From Diploscapter coronatus (Eukaryota; Nematoda; Chromadorea; Rhabditida; Rhabditidae), in assembly GCA_964036155.1 (NCBI GenBank), contig OZ038423.1, forward strand, positions 36,781,249 through 36,845,248: DNA of 64,000 nucleotides, written 5' to 3'. How positions within the stretch are numbered: the first letter of the stretch is position 1; each line of letters begins with the position of its first letter. The notes beneath the pieces are model-generated. The model searched no databases, was not told the DNA's origin, and saw only the letters and a list, made by a program, of their open reading frames with translations. A program made the translations under genes and the position numbers. Shown here one piece after another: positions 32,269 to 45,500 of the stretch.

Positions 32269-33516
32269 GCAGCTATTGTTGACACTCCGCACTCAGTTTG
32301 ATTACACGTTCCCAGGAGTGAATTTTTACCCCGACATGTTATACATTTTGAAGCCCTTATATAGGGGCAATTGTATTGTTTTAGTTTTTTTTAAAATTAT
32401 ATTTTTGAAAGAAAATCTTTAATTTTGGGTCAAAAATTGTCAAAAGATCGATTTTATGCTAATTTCGGCAATTCTTTGAAGCCAAAAATTAACATGTTGC
32501 TTCGAACTTTCTTCACTTTTAGAGTTTCCACTCCTTTCTCACTTTTCGTGGGCTTTCAATGCAAAAAATCGATATTAAATAATAAAGTTGACATCTTTAT
32601 CTGTCAAAGTTTCCAAATACAAAATTTGATAATGAAAGCAACAATGTAATGATGGATGAAAAATTCTAAAAGATTACCCCGTTCGAGTGAAAATGCAACA
32701 GAAAACATAGACAAAATTCTCGAATTGCATGTACAATTTCCAGGAATAGGAAAATCGGAGAATTAGAATATTTACAGGAAAATTTACTGATTTGAGATAA
32801 TTGCAAGGCAAGAAAAGCTAGAATTTTCTTTCGAGAAATTATGAAAAATTTACAATAACCGGTTATGGTAGACAAATTAAAGAAAAGATAATGCAAATTT
32901 GAGCCTAATTGAAGAAATGATAGGCTAAAAATGATCGCTGAATTTGGGTTTAATGAGGATTTTTGTGGGGAAAAGCTAAGGCAAATGTCGATTGAAAATC
33001 CCAGATTTGGAGACGAGAGAAAGAACAGAGAGTTGATATTTTAAGACTTGCAAATTGATTAATTCCTGAAAACATGGACAATTGCCAATTTTCTAACATT
33101 TTCCCTGGCACATTCGAAAATGGAGCACGTTTCAAGAAACACTCAATTTTCAAGCCCTTTCGATAACTAGAACAAGAATGATAAGGCAAAGTTTTCGGGG
33201 AAGCTCGGTAAATGAAAGAAGAGGAGAATTCGAAAATGTCGAAACATTGCAACTTGAAGATAAAGTATGCCTGAAATGAGCATTTTGATAATTCGTTACT
33301 TCGTTACACGTAGTTAAGAGTATGGCAAGATAGGAAGAGATTCTTTTCCATACTATTTCGTAGGTAACGAAGTAATTAATTAATCAGGTAGCCCAAAAAT
33401 GAGAGAGCGCTTTTTTACTCTCTTAACACTAAATATTATCTCGAGTAAAGTTGCAACATTTCTGAGTTTCCGTAGAAAGGCATACCTGACAAGAATAAAG
33501 GGATTGCTGAATTGCT
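32269..33516. other. 3' flank of DIP2, no gene; one perfect hairpin
   Basis: AT-rich sequence without a supported gene. TTACTTCGTTAC (33296-33307) and GTAACGAAGTAA (33364-33375) form a perfect 12-bp stem. Its loop contains GGCAAGATAGGAAGA and CCATACTATTTC, words shared with hairpins elsewhere in the window. No AATAAA was found close to the DIP2 stop. Confidence 0.6.
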
Positions 33517-36500
33517 TCAAGTGTTGTATGCGACGTAGATGGGGTCGAGTTGGTTGTGGAGAAACTGCTCTCGCAGCAGATTGCGCTGCTTCTCGCCCCG
33601 ACTGTTCAGCGGGATCGTTCGCGGGTCGACGATCACAACTACACCCACGATCAACTGCTGACACTCAACTACCTGTAAATTGTGGCTTCTTCATTTTCAG
33701 AAAGTTTACGATTTCTTGAACAGACTTGCAACGAAACTACTGCAACTGCAGTTACTGCAGTGCAGCTATAGTTACAATTTTCAGAAAAAAAGCTTGCAGA
33801 AGTCGGTTCTTGTATTTCATGTCTTTTTCATTTTTCATTTGAACAAAAATTGTTACCGAAGAAGTGATTGCAGGAATCAGGTCGAGTGCCTCTGCTTCAG
33901 GGCCTTGACATTCAGCCACGACAACGAGAAGGTTGTTCCACGTGAAAACGGCTCTGAAACAATCATTCGTTTTAAAGGTGAAGTTTGATTTTACCATTTT
34001 CTTGTAAATTTTGCATTTTTAGTTTAGTCAAAATTTATCCTCATCATTTTTAGAAAATTTATGAAGAAAAGCGACACTCACGCTTCTCCAATATGTCTGT
34101 GAGCCTTCGAAACAGTTGCTTCGAGATCGACCGGATGGAATCGCATTCCTCTCAATTGCAGAGACTCGTCCAGTGCGCCGACCACGAACACTGCATCGTG
34201 CAGATCGCCATGTTCGGTTATCGATTGAGTTTGGCGGAGGAAACCCAAATAGCCGGTGCGAGCCCATCTGCAAAAACAAGAAATCAATAAATTCCTTTTT
34301 TAATTCTCTGGCAGCCTTGCAAGAAAACAACTGCAACCGCAGTGCAGTGAGGGGAATTTCAGATAAGTTGCAAGTCTATTATTTAGAAGGTTTCTTTTCC
34401 TCGAAAATAATTCTGAAAACTAACCGAGTCTTGACATCTCCCGTAGTCAACCTCGCATTGAAGTGATCTGTCTGCATTCCGTTCTCCTCTCCGAATACGG
34501 TAAATGAGCCGGACGCGTTTTGTGACGAGCAGACCCAGATTTCTCCCAAATGAGAATCTGCACACTGGCCGCGTGTTTCCGGGTTGGCAATCGCTATTTT
34601 GACTCCTGGCATGATCTGCAAAAAGAATAATGAATGTCTGTTTGAATTTTTAGAAAAATTAAGAAACAATGTTTCGACTTGTTTCAAAAGTGGAATTTTC
34701 TATTTCTATTCAAGATTCACTTCTACCTTTCCACTTTCCAGCAGAGCAATTGAGTGTGGCGCGCCCTTTCCAACCAAAGTCACTCTGTCGTTTCTCAGCG
34801 CTCGTGCATCCACGTAGACTGTCGATGACTCGGGAGCTGCTGCGCCCTGGAAATTCGTTTATTTTGAACAGACATGGAAGAATCATCAAAAATTCATAAG
34901 AGAATTTTAATTTTTCGAAAATTGCATGAAAAAGGGATAGATATGTCATACGAGTTGAATCAAAAATGATATAGTCAAAATGATAAACCTGCATGCAAAT
35001 GGCCGGATTAGCAGCACATCCGAATGAGGTTGACACAGCTCTGCCAGCCAAACCGAGCGGAGCGAAGAGACGGCAGAATGCTTGCAGCAGGTTGATGCGG
35101 GGACGCTCTTCTGCCACGATTACGCAGGTGCGGATTCTGGAACAGAACAAAATAGAATTTATAGAACATCCTTTCGACTTCATTCTCTATTTCGAATTTT
35201 CATTCTATCACTTGAAAAAAGAAACAACTCACGTTGACAAATTGACGCCTCGCTCCTTCATTGCTGCTACTTGTGCTGCTAATTCCCGAACATTGTTCTC
35301 CACGACTGCGTAGGTTGTGAAGGCATCTCGAACTGAAATATTTTGTATTTTTCTAGCAAAAAAATCCTGAATTTGCCTACTTTTGCTAGCAGACAGTGTC
35401 TGGAGGAATAGTTGAGGATTTGCCTCAATTTCTGTCGGGGGAATAAGAGTCGTGTGGTGAGAGGAGAAAACGGAAGACAGACACCACAGGGCCAGGCCGA
35501 GACCGGAATAGGGGTCTGCACAGACGAGGACATGACGAGAGGGGTAGAGTTCGCAGGACAACTAAAATGACGATGCTTGTATTTTTAACAGCAAAAATAG
35601 TCCCTTTTCTTCAAAATCCATTTTTTCCGTTAAAAACCCCTGAAAATCGCCTTACCTTCAAACCCTTGCAGAGAGAAATCGCAGCTTCCATCGAGATGAC
35701 GACGCCCGACAACTGGCCACAGGAATTCATTGAAAAGTCCTGAAACATTTGAATTATTTTCCAAATTAAAAAAAATCCAACCATGTAGCAGACATCACTC
35801 CTCGAGATTTCCCTCAACTCACTGAGACTGTTGATCTTCCGCTTCCAGGAGGAGGGCGCGTCCTCTACATCGAGGATCATTGGCCAGGCCTTCGAATCCA
35901 CGCAATGCACCGCTTCTTTGCTCTACAAAACAAAGAATTCATTTTTTCTAATTGTGTGAATGTTTTTCGAATTCATACAGATTTGAAAAGTGATTTTTTA
36001 ATTTATTCAGTTTGAAGATGAAGATGACTGAGTTTGCGAATTCAAAATCAATGAACTCTGGAATTTGCCAAGAATTGTCTTACCTTGAGCAATTTAGTGA
36101 TAGGCGCCGACGACAGAATGGCAACAGCCTTGCTGATGTCGACGGTCGAGCGCAGATTTGGCAGAGTGGATTGGAGAGTGGCTGCGGTGGGCGGTCGGAC
36201 GCAGACAGGCACCATTCCTGCAAGCAGACAGCCGAAGAATGCAGCGATCAGGTCGATCGAGGGCTGGAAGACGAGCACGATGTGATCACCCGTGTTCAAA
36301 CGCGACTTGTCTGTCAGAAGAGCGGCTACCTTCTCGGAGCGTCTAAAAACCAAATTTTCCCTTTTAAATTTGCCGATTCTCGTAAAATTGAATGCTAGGA
36401 TTTCTCGCGGAAATAGCTGTTAATTGAAGAAAGAAGTTTCACGAACTTCAACAAACTCGCAAAAGTCGCTGTGTCGTGTTCGGCATTCTTTGCAGTGACG

Positions 36501-39500
36501 AGAGTGAAGATGCGATGATCTGCATGCGTCTGGGCTCGAGAGCGCAGGATGTCTGCCAGGGGGAGAGACTGCAAAAAGGAAGATCATTAATTCTTTCTCG
36601 TTTGAAAAAAAAACATCAATTACAACAAAATATCGATTGTTGTCTCTTTTGAAGGAATGAATCAAAATGTGAGACCTTTTCCAGAATCAATTTTTACTAA
36701 TTATGACAACTTGCCATTTCATCATCTAATGCAGCGCCCTGAGCTCCTGCAATTCGTACTCCCTGCACAATGTTGCCAACGAAAATTGCCGCAGGACCAA
36801 CGTCCGATTGTCGCTCTCTGAATTTGCAACTTTCTTGAAGAACTCGAGAAAATTGAAAACCTCGGCTTCGGCAGATTGAGAATGCAGCTGTGGGGGCACA
36901 TTTGAATTGTCGAGGGATGCAGTTCGCCTGCTTCGAAACGTTGTTTCGTCTCAGAAACGTGAATCCCGCCGAGAGGAGCCTGCAAAAACATCCTTCTAAG
37001 AAATTAAAAACTCGGAAATTTGGCAAGAAAAGAATGTAATTGGAAGCAAATCTGCATATGTCATTTGTTTCAAAAATGAGAATTTTACCAACCTTTGGCA
37101 GTTGATTCGGAGGAACGAGTGCAATACAGTAGATGCCGACAGAATGTATGGCTTCGATCGCCTGCAGAACTCGATTCATCCAATTGAAACTGTCCTGAAA
37201 TTAATTTATTTCATAACCTTGCTGTTTCATCATTAACAGGCTGTCGAATTGGTAGAATCAGATTTCAGTTCATCCTACTACTTCTTTGCGCATGCACTTT
37301 CAATATTCATTGCATTTTTTGCCTTTCAAGATTGTGAGGGCAGAGAAATTCCAAACGTGGAGTTCGAATGTGCATGGAAAAAGATAAATAAGAAATTTCG
37401 TCTTTTAATTTTTTCTTTTTTGTTCTTGATGAACCCACCTCTTCCGAGCATCCGGCCTTTTGTTCAGCCACGATGACAATTCTCTCGTCCCTAAGCACAT
37501 TGACGGAGAAGACACAGATTCTGCCTCTGTAGACGAATCGCATCGGCTCCACGGCAAGGACCGTCGCGATGATGTCGTCTGCAGAGTGCTGTCTGCCCGA
37601 CACTCGAAGCAGGGAGGATTTCTTTCCCACGACGAAGACTAGACCGTCCTGAAAACATCGCTCACTTTAGACAAATCAAAGCATTAGGAAAGACAGAATG
37701 TCTGTATTGGTGAGAAGAAAATGAAGCAGACAATGTTTTCCGTTTCAAAAATAAACTTTCTTTTAGTTTTGAATTGCGCAGGTCTGTTCACAATAAAAGG
37801 AGTATATAAATTAGGTGGTCTTTTCTTCATCTCAAAACATGTAATTTTTAGGGGATTTTAAATGGCGATGAAATTTACCGGAGCCATGAATCCGATCAAC
37901 CCACTCCTGACATAGCTGAGCACCCCGATGGGTTTGTCGTTCTCGTTGAGCGGCTCGACTTTGAACGTGGCTTGCGTCTGTCCCTCCAGAGCCCAATACG
38001 ACTGTCCTGTCGAGTTGGCGCAAAGACAGATCTCCCCGATCTCGTCGGCTTTGCAGAGTCTAGCTGGGCCTTCCAGCTGGACGACCACTACCACGCCACC
38101 CGAAATCACTTGACCCGCATCCTGGAACATTTTTCAATTCTCGTTTTCTCATCAAAGTTTGAAATGAAAATGATCTGCTGAATTCGTGAAGATAGAAAAT
38201 GGGAAAATTTCAGTAATAAAAAAGAAAATTCATGAATTATGTCAATTTGCGATGTGTCTTCGTTCAGAATTCGAACCTGTAAAGTAAGGCTGTTGAGGGA
38301 GTCTTCTTGATCGACGCGCACGACGGAATGACTCAATGCAGTCATCGACAGCACTCCTCTACCACTGCTACCGTTTCCAAGGGCTGTTGGTCTGAAAGCA
38401 ATCAATTTTGTGCTCAATCAGAGAATTTCCAAAAGTGAAAAGCAAGAAATCCGACTGTCCCTTTTAATGCGGAGATTTTGTTCATTTTTTCCAGAATAGT
38501 TTTTCATACGAGGCTATGATGCACTTACCTTCTGACAGAAATAGTGCCAGTCTCACTGCTTCCGGCACAAGGGCACATTGCATCGGGCCGCAGACCGTGC
38601 GCAGAGAAAGTTCGAACAAAATGATCGCAAGATGACAGAGACCAGGGGTTCGCTCCATCTGCCACGATCAGAGAGCGGAGGGAGGAGAGGTTGATCTGGA
38701 AAATGTTCATTTAAAAAAAAAAAATTGAAAATGATCTTCATCACCAGAGGAATGTGTAATGTAAAAATTTGCGAGTAAAGTGATGCTTCATGTTGTCAAA
38801 AATTATATCTTTTCTATTGTTGTCAGTAAAATTGCCTACCTCAGAAGTATCGCGACTCGCTAGCACACCCCAATGCAGGTCTCTGCTTTTGACGACAGCC
38901 ACAGATGCGTGCATTTTGGTGGCCATCACCATCCAGCTTGCAGGGTTCATCTTCGTCAGCGAATAGGGCACGAACACAACGCGCATTCCCACGTACGTCG
39001 CGGCCAGAACTGCGTGCCACAGGCCGAATTCGCGTTTGAAATCGACCACGCAGACGAGGGTTTCATCTGGAATTTTGAAATTAGGATTTTGTAAACTTTA
39101 AAATTATTTTTTAGCGTTAAATTCAACATTTTTTATTAACATTACTCCTCTTGAAGTAAGAAATTTTTTACAAATAAATACATGATGTGTGGGCATTAAA
39201 AATTTAAGCTTAGACTGATATATTTCTTCCTTCTTTATCATCAATATTTCGTTTTAATGAAACTGCATGGAAGTTGTGTGAATTTTCAAAACGCATAAAA
39301 ATCCACTTACTCTGCTTGTACTCCAGAGCATTAACCAATGCCTTGCAATGCGCCACTACCGTCTGTCTGCTGACACAGACACCCTTGACAGCGCCGTCCC
39401 TGTCAGTCGAATATTCGATGTAGGCCACTGTGTCGTCCGCAGCTCGAGCTGCGGCTGTCCAGTCTCGGGAGGGTTTCGGCTGAAATTTGCTCATTTTTGA

Positions 39501-42500
39501 AACTCCTAAAAAACAATGAAGAATGAGGCGATGGTATTTGATGCGAAGTTAAAAGTGCTTTTCCTTTTATTTGTCGCCGAATCCTTTAGAACCTACCAAA
39601 TGCTCAGTGATGAGCCAGTAGAGTCGAGGCCAGCCCTTGAAATCGACCATCTCAGCGGACTGTCCGTTCAGAGAACTCGACCCACTAGGAGTTGCTGCGC
39701 CTCCATAGGTCCAGGATCTGCAGGTATAAATTCATTGAATGTGTGAGACGAAACAAAATATTTGGTAGATAATTCGTTTAAAAATGGTCCATTTTATGTG
39801 TGAGAAACTTTGGGGTGCAAAACTCGTCTTTCAATTCTCACTTCTTCGCATTCCTCTTAAGTGCTTCTTTAAAGGACATTAAGGTCGGCAATAGTGCGTC
39901 GAAATTTGCACATTTTCAAAATCATCAATGTTGTGAATTGGAGATTTCACTTGAAAATTCTTACTTCTTAGGTAGTCCCTTGTAGCAAGTCTCCGAGGTG
40001 AGTGCGACTTTGACTCCATTGTTGCCCAGGAGAAAGCCGAGTTGCGCGATGCCCGCGTCTCGTTTCGTCAGAGGCACTTCGACAGGCACTGGGATGACTC
40101 CCGCAATCAGACAGCCGTGGAATGCAGCGAGGAATTGCAGGGGCTCTGCATTCGGGTAGACCAGCGCTACGCGGTCACCGGGCTTGCAAATTGGCATCTG
40201 CAGGGATTTTTATTTGATTTTTTAGAAAAGTTTTTTGAATTTTGACAAGCTGACTTGTTTTTTATTTTCCGAAATTTTTTGGAATTTGATACAATTTCTA
40301 ACCTTGGAATTCTCCTTGCCCACAGTGATGGTCTTGTTGAGCAGGGTGTAGGCGATTTTGTTGGCCCTTCTGAGCAGCTTCCCGTAAGTGATTTGCACGC
40401 CCGGTTTGCCCGTCTGATCGAGGACGATGCCTGCCGTCGATTTGGCTGCTGTCGTGCCGAATCGATGCAGAGCGCTGAAACGAATTTTTAAATGGAGGGA
40501 AAATGTGTCGTTACATGTTAAATTTTTCGAGATTATGTTCTAACAAGTGAATTATAAAAATTCAAATGATAAATTTCGATTTAAAGTTGTGAAGATCTAA
40601 TGATCATGTGTATGTGTATTTAGATGAACTTGTTTCTCAAATCCAAACAACAATTTTACGTAACTTCTTCAATTGATAATCGGGAAAAAATTGAAACCTG
40701 TCCAAACTCCTTGGCTGCGTCTGCGCGGAACTGCTGCTTCCATTGGCTTCCCTGGGATTTTCCCCTCTGACGGGCGTCATCATGGCTCCCTCGGGCCTCG
40801 GCGCAGTGGGGTCTCTCTGCTTGGCAAGTGTTTCCAGCTCAATATCGTCGTCATTGTAGAACTCGTGAAGGGGCCGACTTTTGGGTCTCTGAAAGTTCTT
40901 TTTCTTTCGAAATGTTAAAATTAGATCTTTTCCCTTTATATGCTTTTTCTTACAAAATCACCAAAATTTGACCATTTTACTACGTTTTCAAAAATTTCAA
41001 ATCATATTTTCCCTGTATTTTGGAACGCGATACTTTTTATCAATATCCAGGCAAAATCTGTCTCTATTCTTTCAGCTGACAGACATCTTTCTGACTTTTT
41101 CTCCTCGCATCCCCTCCCTGCCGCCCTGTGCCTAAGCGTAAAGCATTGGGTTACAACTTTCAGCTCTTACCTTTTCTCTTTAGCAGCAAAAATCAGGTCA
41201 TCAAAAATTAGTCACCTGTAAACTTGTCAAACCTTCAACTTTTGCAAAATCAGCCACTTTCTAAATAAAAAATGCGATTTTTACAATGGGGTTGGTGTTA
41301 TTTTGAAAAGAATAATGAAAAACGGTCCCGGCTCGTTCAAAATATATATTCGTAATAGACGAATCTGAAGAAATGTCGGAATTTGCTTGTCCCCTGTCAA
41401 TCAAGGATGGGGATCGTCGCGAAAGAATGCAACGAATTTTTGTGTATTGCCATCATCCGTTCATCAGGTGAGCTGTTATTATGATATTTCATGGCGCGGG
41501 CTCAAGTTCATCTCAAATTCGCCTGACAAAATGTCAAAGTAATGCTCCCTGCTTGACACAAAGCACATGATTTTCATGCAACTTTCAAAATAAGGCATTC
41601 TTCAAAGTCTTAATTGGGTACTTCAGAATCTACGCATAAAAATAAATCTTCAGTTATTTCAAACCTTGCTCTCGCTTTTTCCACATAGAATGAGAATTAT
41701 GACTTTTTTAGCTTCTGAACTGACAAGTGTTCAAAAATCGTAATAAAATGTCTTGTCTGCAGATTTCTCTTCGTAGTCGTACTAAATTCTTCGCTTTTTC
41801 TCAAACTCGAAACATTTGCGGCCCTGTGCGCTCTGCTTCTGCCTTCTGCAGCTGCTTCCCTGCTTTCCGCTAGACTTGCCGCGGAAGCACAAAAACATTC
41901 AAGGCATCGAATCTCGCGAGATTCCGAAATCCCATTTGTGCAAAATCACAGATGTTTCTAATTCTCGAATCCAGCCGAAATCCCCCTCAAACAATACTGC
42001 TCTAGTTCATTAATTCTTCAGAAACGGGGCAAAGTACACGGATGAGAGCGTTTGGAGAAAATGAATTTTGAAAAGCCGAAATCGATTTGACCGCTCAAAA
42101 TTATCGGAACCAAAGTTGAGAAGAGAGCCAGCAAAGTTATTGAATCGAAATCAGGCTACTCTTGATAGTGAAACTCAAGGAAAGATATAAAGAAGAACTA
42201 CTGCTCATCTAATATTTTCAGACTTAGTGAAGAAAGTTACCTGATTATCCGGTGATTGTCCTGGTTTAGACAGAATTCCGACTGCAGCGAAAGCCGAGTA
42301 CTTGGCGCCTCTGCCGCCCCATCCCATGCGCCTCTCGCCCAGACCTTCCAACTCGAACTTCTTCACGACGACTTCTCCGGTCGAATTCGAATTTCCACTG
42401 CCTCTTCTGCTTTCTCCTCGCAAACTGGTGTTCATGGGTTCAGGCGTTGCCTTTCTGCTTCTGTTTCGATCTCTATCAGATGGCCTTCTGGAGAACACTG

Positions 42501-45500
42501 GAGTGACAGATCTTCTCTCTGCCTGTCTTTGATAGAAACTTCCATCCACCGTCAATTGGTCCCTGTTGTTAAATGTAACCCACTGCAGAGAGGTTGCACA
42601 GGAGACCACATCGTCTGGAGGGGTACAGTAATCTGCAGAAGTATAAATTGACGGTGTCATAGTTGAAGACGGTGCTAATGAAGGCGACACGTCTTCATGT
42701 GAGTCTGACGAACTAGCGGAGTATTCGAACGAGTGGAAATTCAGATTGTTTCTAAGCAAACAGGGCATGCTCCTGTCCATGCGCATTGAGTTTGATAGGT
42801 CGGAATTCGCTGAGAATTGGCTGAATCCGTTCGAATACGAGGGGGAAGGCAGAGGAATGTCGTCTGCATCTGCCGATAGCTGTCGGGGAGAGGTATTTTG
42901 AGCGGCTAGAGCGAGTCGTCGCTGCTCTGCCCTGATGCGTTTCTCCTTCATGGACGCAGCCTTTCTGTGCAGATAGTCACGATGATTATCGCTGGATTTT
43001 CTCATCTGCAGCCCCGTGCCGTTCGAACCGGGACAATTCCTTTTGGAAAGGGCTAGAGAGGGAAAGCAAATGCGACCGACTGCATAGTGATTAGAGGGAG
43101 ACGTCCCAGACGACATACTTGCAGAGTCCATTTTTTCAACTTATTCCTGGAATGAGTGAATGAGTACAAATCAGTGATTTTATGAAACTGAAAAATCGAA
43201 ATTTTTTGAAAAACGAAGTATCAGAATCAAAAGATATCAGGTCAGAATGAAGATCAAGGTAAAAATTCGGACAAATATGAGAATAACTATTTTCTAAGAA
43301 TAGTTATGGTTGAAAAGCAAAGTTTAGAATCGAAGGATTAACTCCTTGTTTGGAGTGGGTTTATGGAAAAGCAACACACAAGAATAATCGTAGAGAAAAG
43401 GAAGATGATTTGCAAAAGGAAGTAGAAGTAATGTAAATGCAAAAAGCAACAGACAGAAGACAGAATGCAGAAAGACTGCATTTTCATGTTCACTTGGCAG
43501 AGGTAGATTACAGAGGCAGAGACGTCCAATTATGAGAGGCAGTCAGATAGAAAAACAGACTGAGACAAGATTACTGCTAGATTTGGGGACTAGTGGAAAT
43601 CAGAATAAACAAATGGATAGTAAGTAGATAAGTAGTAGGAGTGAAATCATAACCATGATGTAATAATGAATTCACGGAAATGTTTGCCTAAATCAACGAT
43701 AGCAATTGCCAGGAAGATAGATGAGAAGAATGCCACTAATAGGATCATTACGAAATTTAGACTTTTAAATAAAAAGGTTTAAAAGCCGAGACTTCAACTT
43801 GACTCAGATATTTTGAAATTAACGATTTTCTGACGAACTAGCAGCAAAAACGTTTCTCAATTTTAAGTCCTCTCTTCCTCTGATCACTGATAAATCCTAG
43901 CTAAAATCGACTTTTAGTCTGAATGAACTGATTCAATAAGAGAATGTTTTCAAGGAAACTTTACAACCAGAAAAAGCGGATCCGCGTTTCGGATTTCTCA
44001 CAACACATACACATGGACAAAGAACGATTCAGAGTCGGCATGAATATAAACTTTCTAAAGAGAGGCGTTTTTTTCGAATGAACTAAAGTCAGTTGGGAGT
44101 TTGAAGGATTGAATATATGTTAATACGCTTTGTGAAGTGAGATTGTAAGGAATAAAGAGTGATGGGGATAAAGGGAGGAAAAAAGCGAATGTCCGTTCGA
44201 AAAGCGATTTGAGAGAGTTGAAGGAGACCGAAGGAAAATGGAGAAGATTTGTAAAAAATCGAGAGGCAAAAGAGTGCAATTTCAATTGAACTTTGACTTG
44301 GGGAAAAGAAGCAGAGAAATGGAGGGAAATCACAAGAAATGGCTGCCAAAACGATGCAATTCGCGTGAAGAGCAGGAATGCGGAAGAACAAATGCTCTCA
44401 GCCCTCAGGATGATGATCAAAACCGTCTGGAGCTGATTTGACGGAGAGTTAGCTAAGCAACTCGGAGCGGCCTCTTAATCGCGCGATAGAACAGGCTCAA
44501 ACTAGTTGGCAGAACTTTTTATCTTTTGAATTTGAAAATGATAAATATCAAAGTTTTCTATAAAAATTGGAGCGCACTTTCAACAACACACTGAAAGTTT
44601 GTTTTTAAATGATTCGAGAATTTCTGAGCTAACCTAATCATTCGATAACATTTGGATATCAGAGATTAGCTGGCAATAAAATTCAGAGCTTCTGATTTCT
44701 CAAGTCCAATAAAAAGTCGAATACTAAAGAAAATTGAAATAAATTTAAAAAACTGAATTGAGAATGCTAACAAGACAAGAATGCCGGAGCAGAACGGCAG
44801 TGCAGCCCTTCAGAACAGGACACTGGAAATTGAAAGGAATGGAAGCAATAAGAAAAAGAAAGAGCCAGGCAGCTCTGTTCTCTTTCTCTTATTATTATTC
44901 TCTGTCTGCATTTCTATCGTCTATCGAATAGAGCGCTAACAGCACAATATCTTTGTGCAGCGTAGCATTCTGCATCTTTCGGCTCGAGGAGAGATAAATA
45001 AACTTGGCTGCCTGCTTCTCTGAAACTCTTCATTCAATTGACTATTATCTATCACAGAACTATGCTTCCGGCTACTTCAAGTGGAAATTCATTCACTGAA
45101 GATTGAATAAGTGATTGGATGATTTCTGATCGAAAATTCAGGAAGGAGTAGAATCAAGTGAGAAAGTATAAAAATTTTCAGGATCAAGCCAAAATCGGAA
45201 TTTTTATTTCCATTTTTCAGTAAGAGGGTATGATCTTCTTGTAACGTTTTCCAATTTCTACGAAACATCGAAATGAAAGATAAAAAGTCGATTTTACAAT
45301 AAAGCTAGCTAGAAATAGTCATGATTGCGCGCAAGTTATCAATCTAAAATTGTGCCTTCTATTGGAGGAAAGTGTAGATACCGGACCGTCCGGTCAGAAT
45401 CAGAAATGTTTGCTTTGCCTCAATAAAGGAAGGGTGGGTGGGTGCGGCCCTCTTTTGCCTAATAGCCACTAGGCCACTAGCCAAGCAGTCATTGACATGG

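Noticed and set aside
42205..43131. A separate gene encoded by the 308-codon frame
   Set aside because: It ends at a phase-compatible donor at 42241 pointing to the DIP2 exon at 40888; the last codons of the frame are intron.
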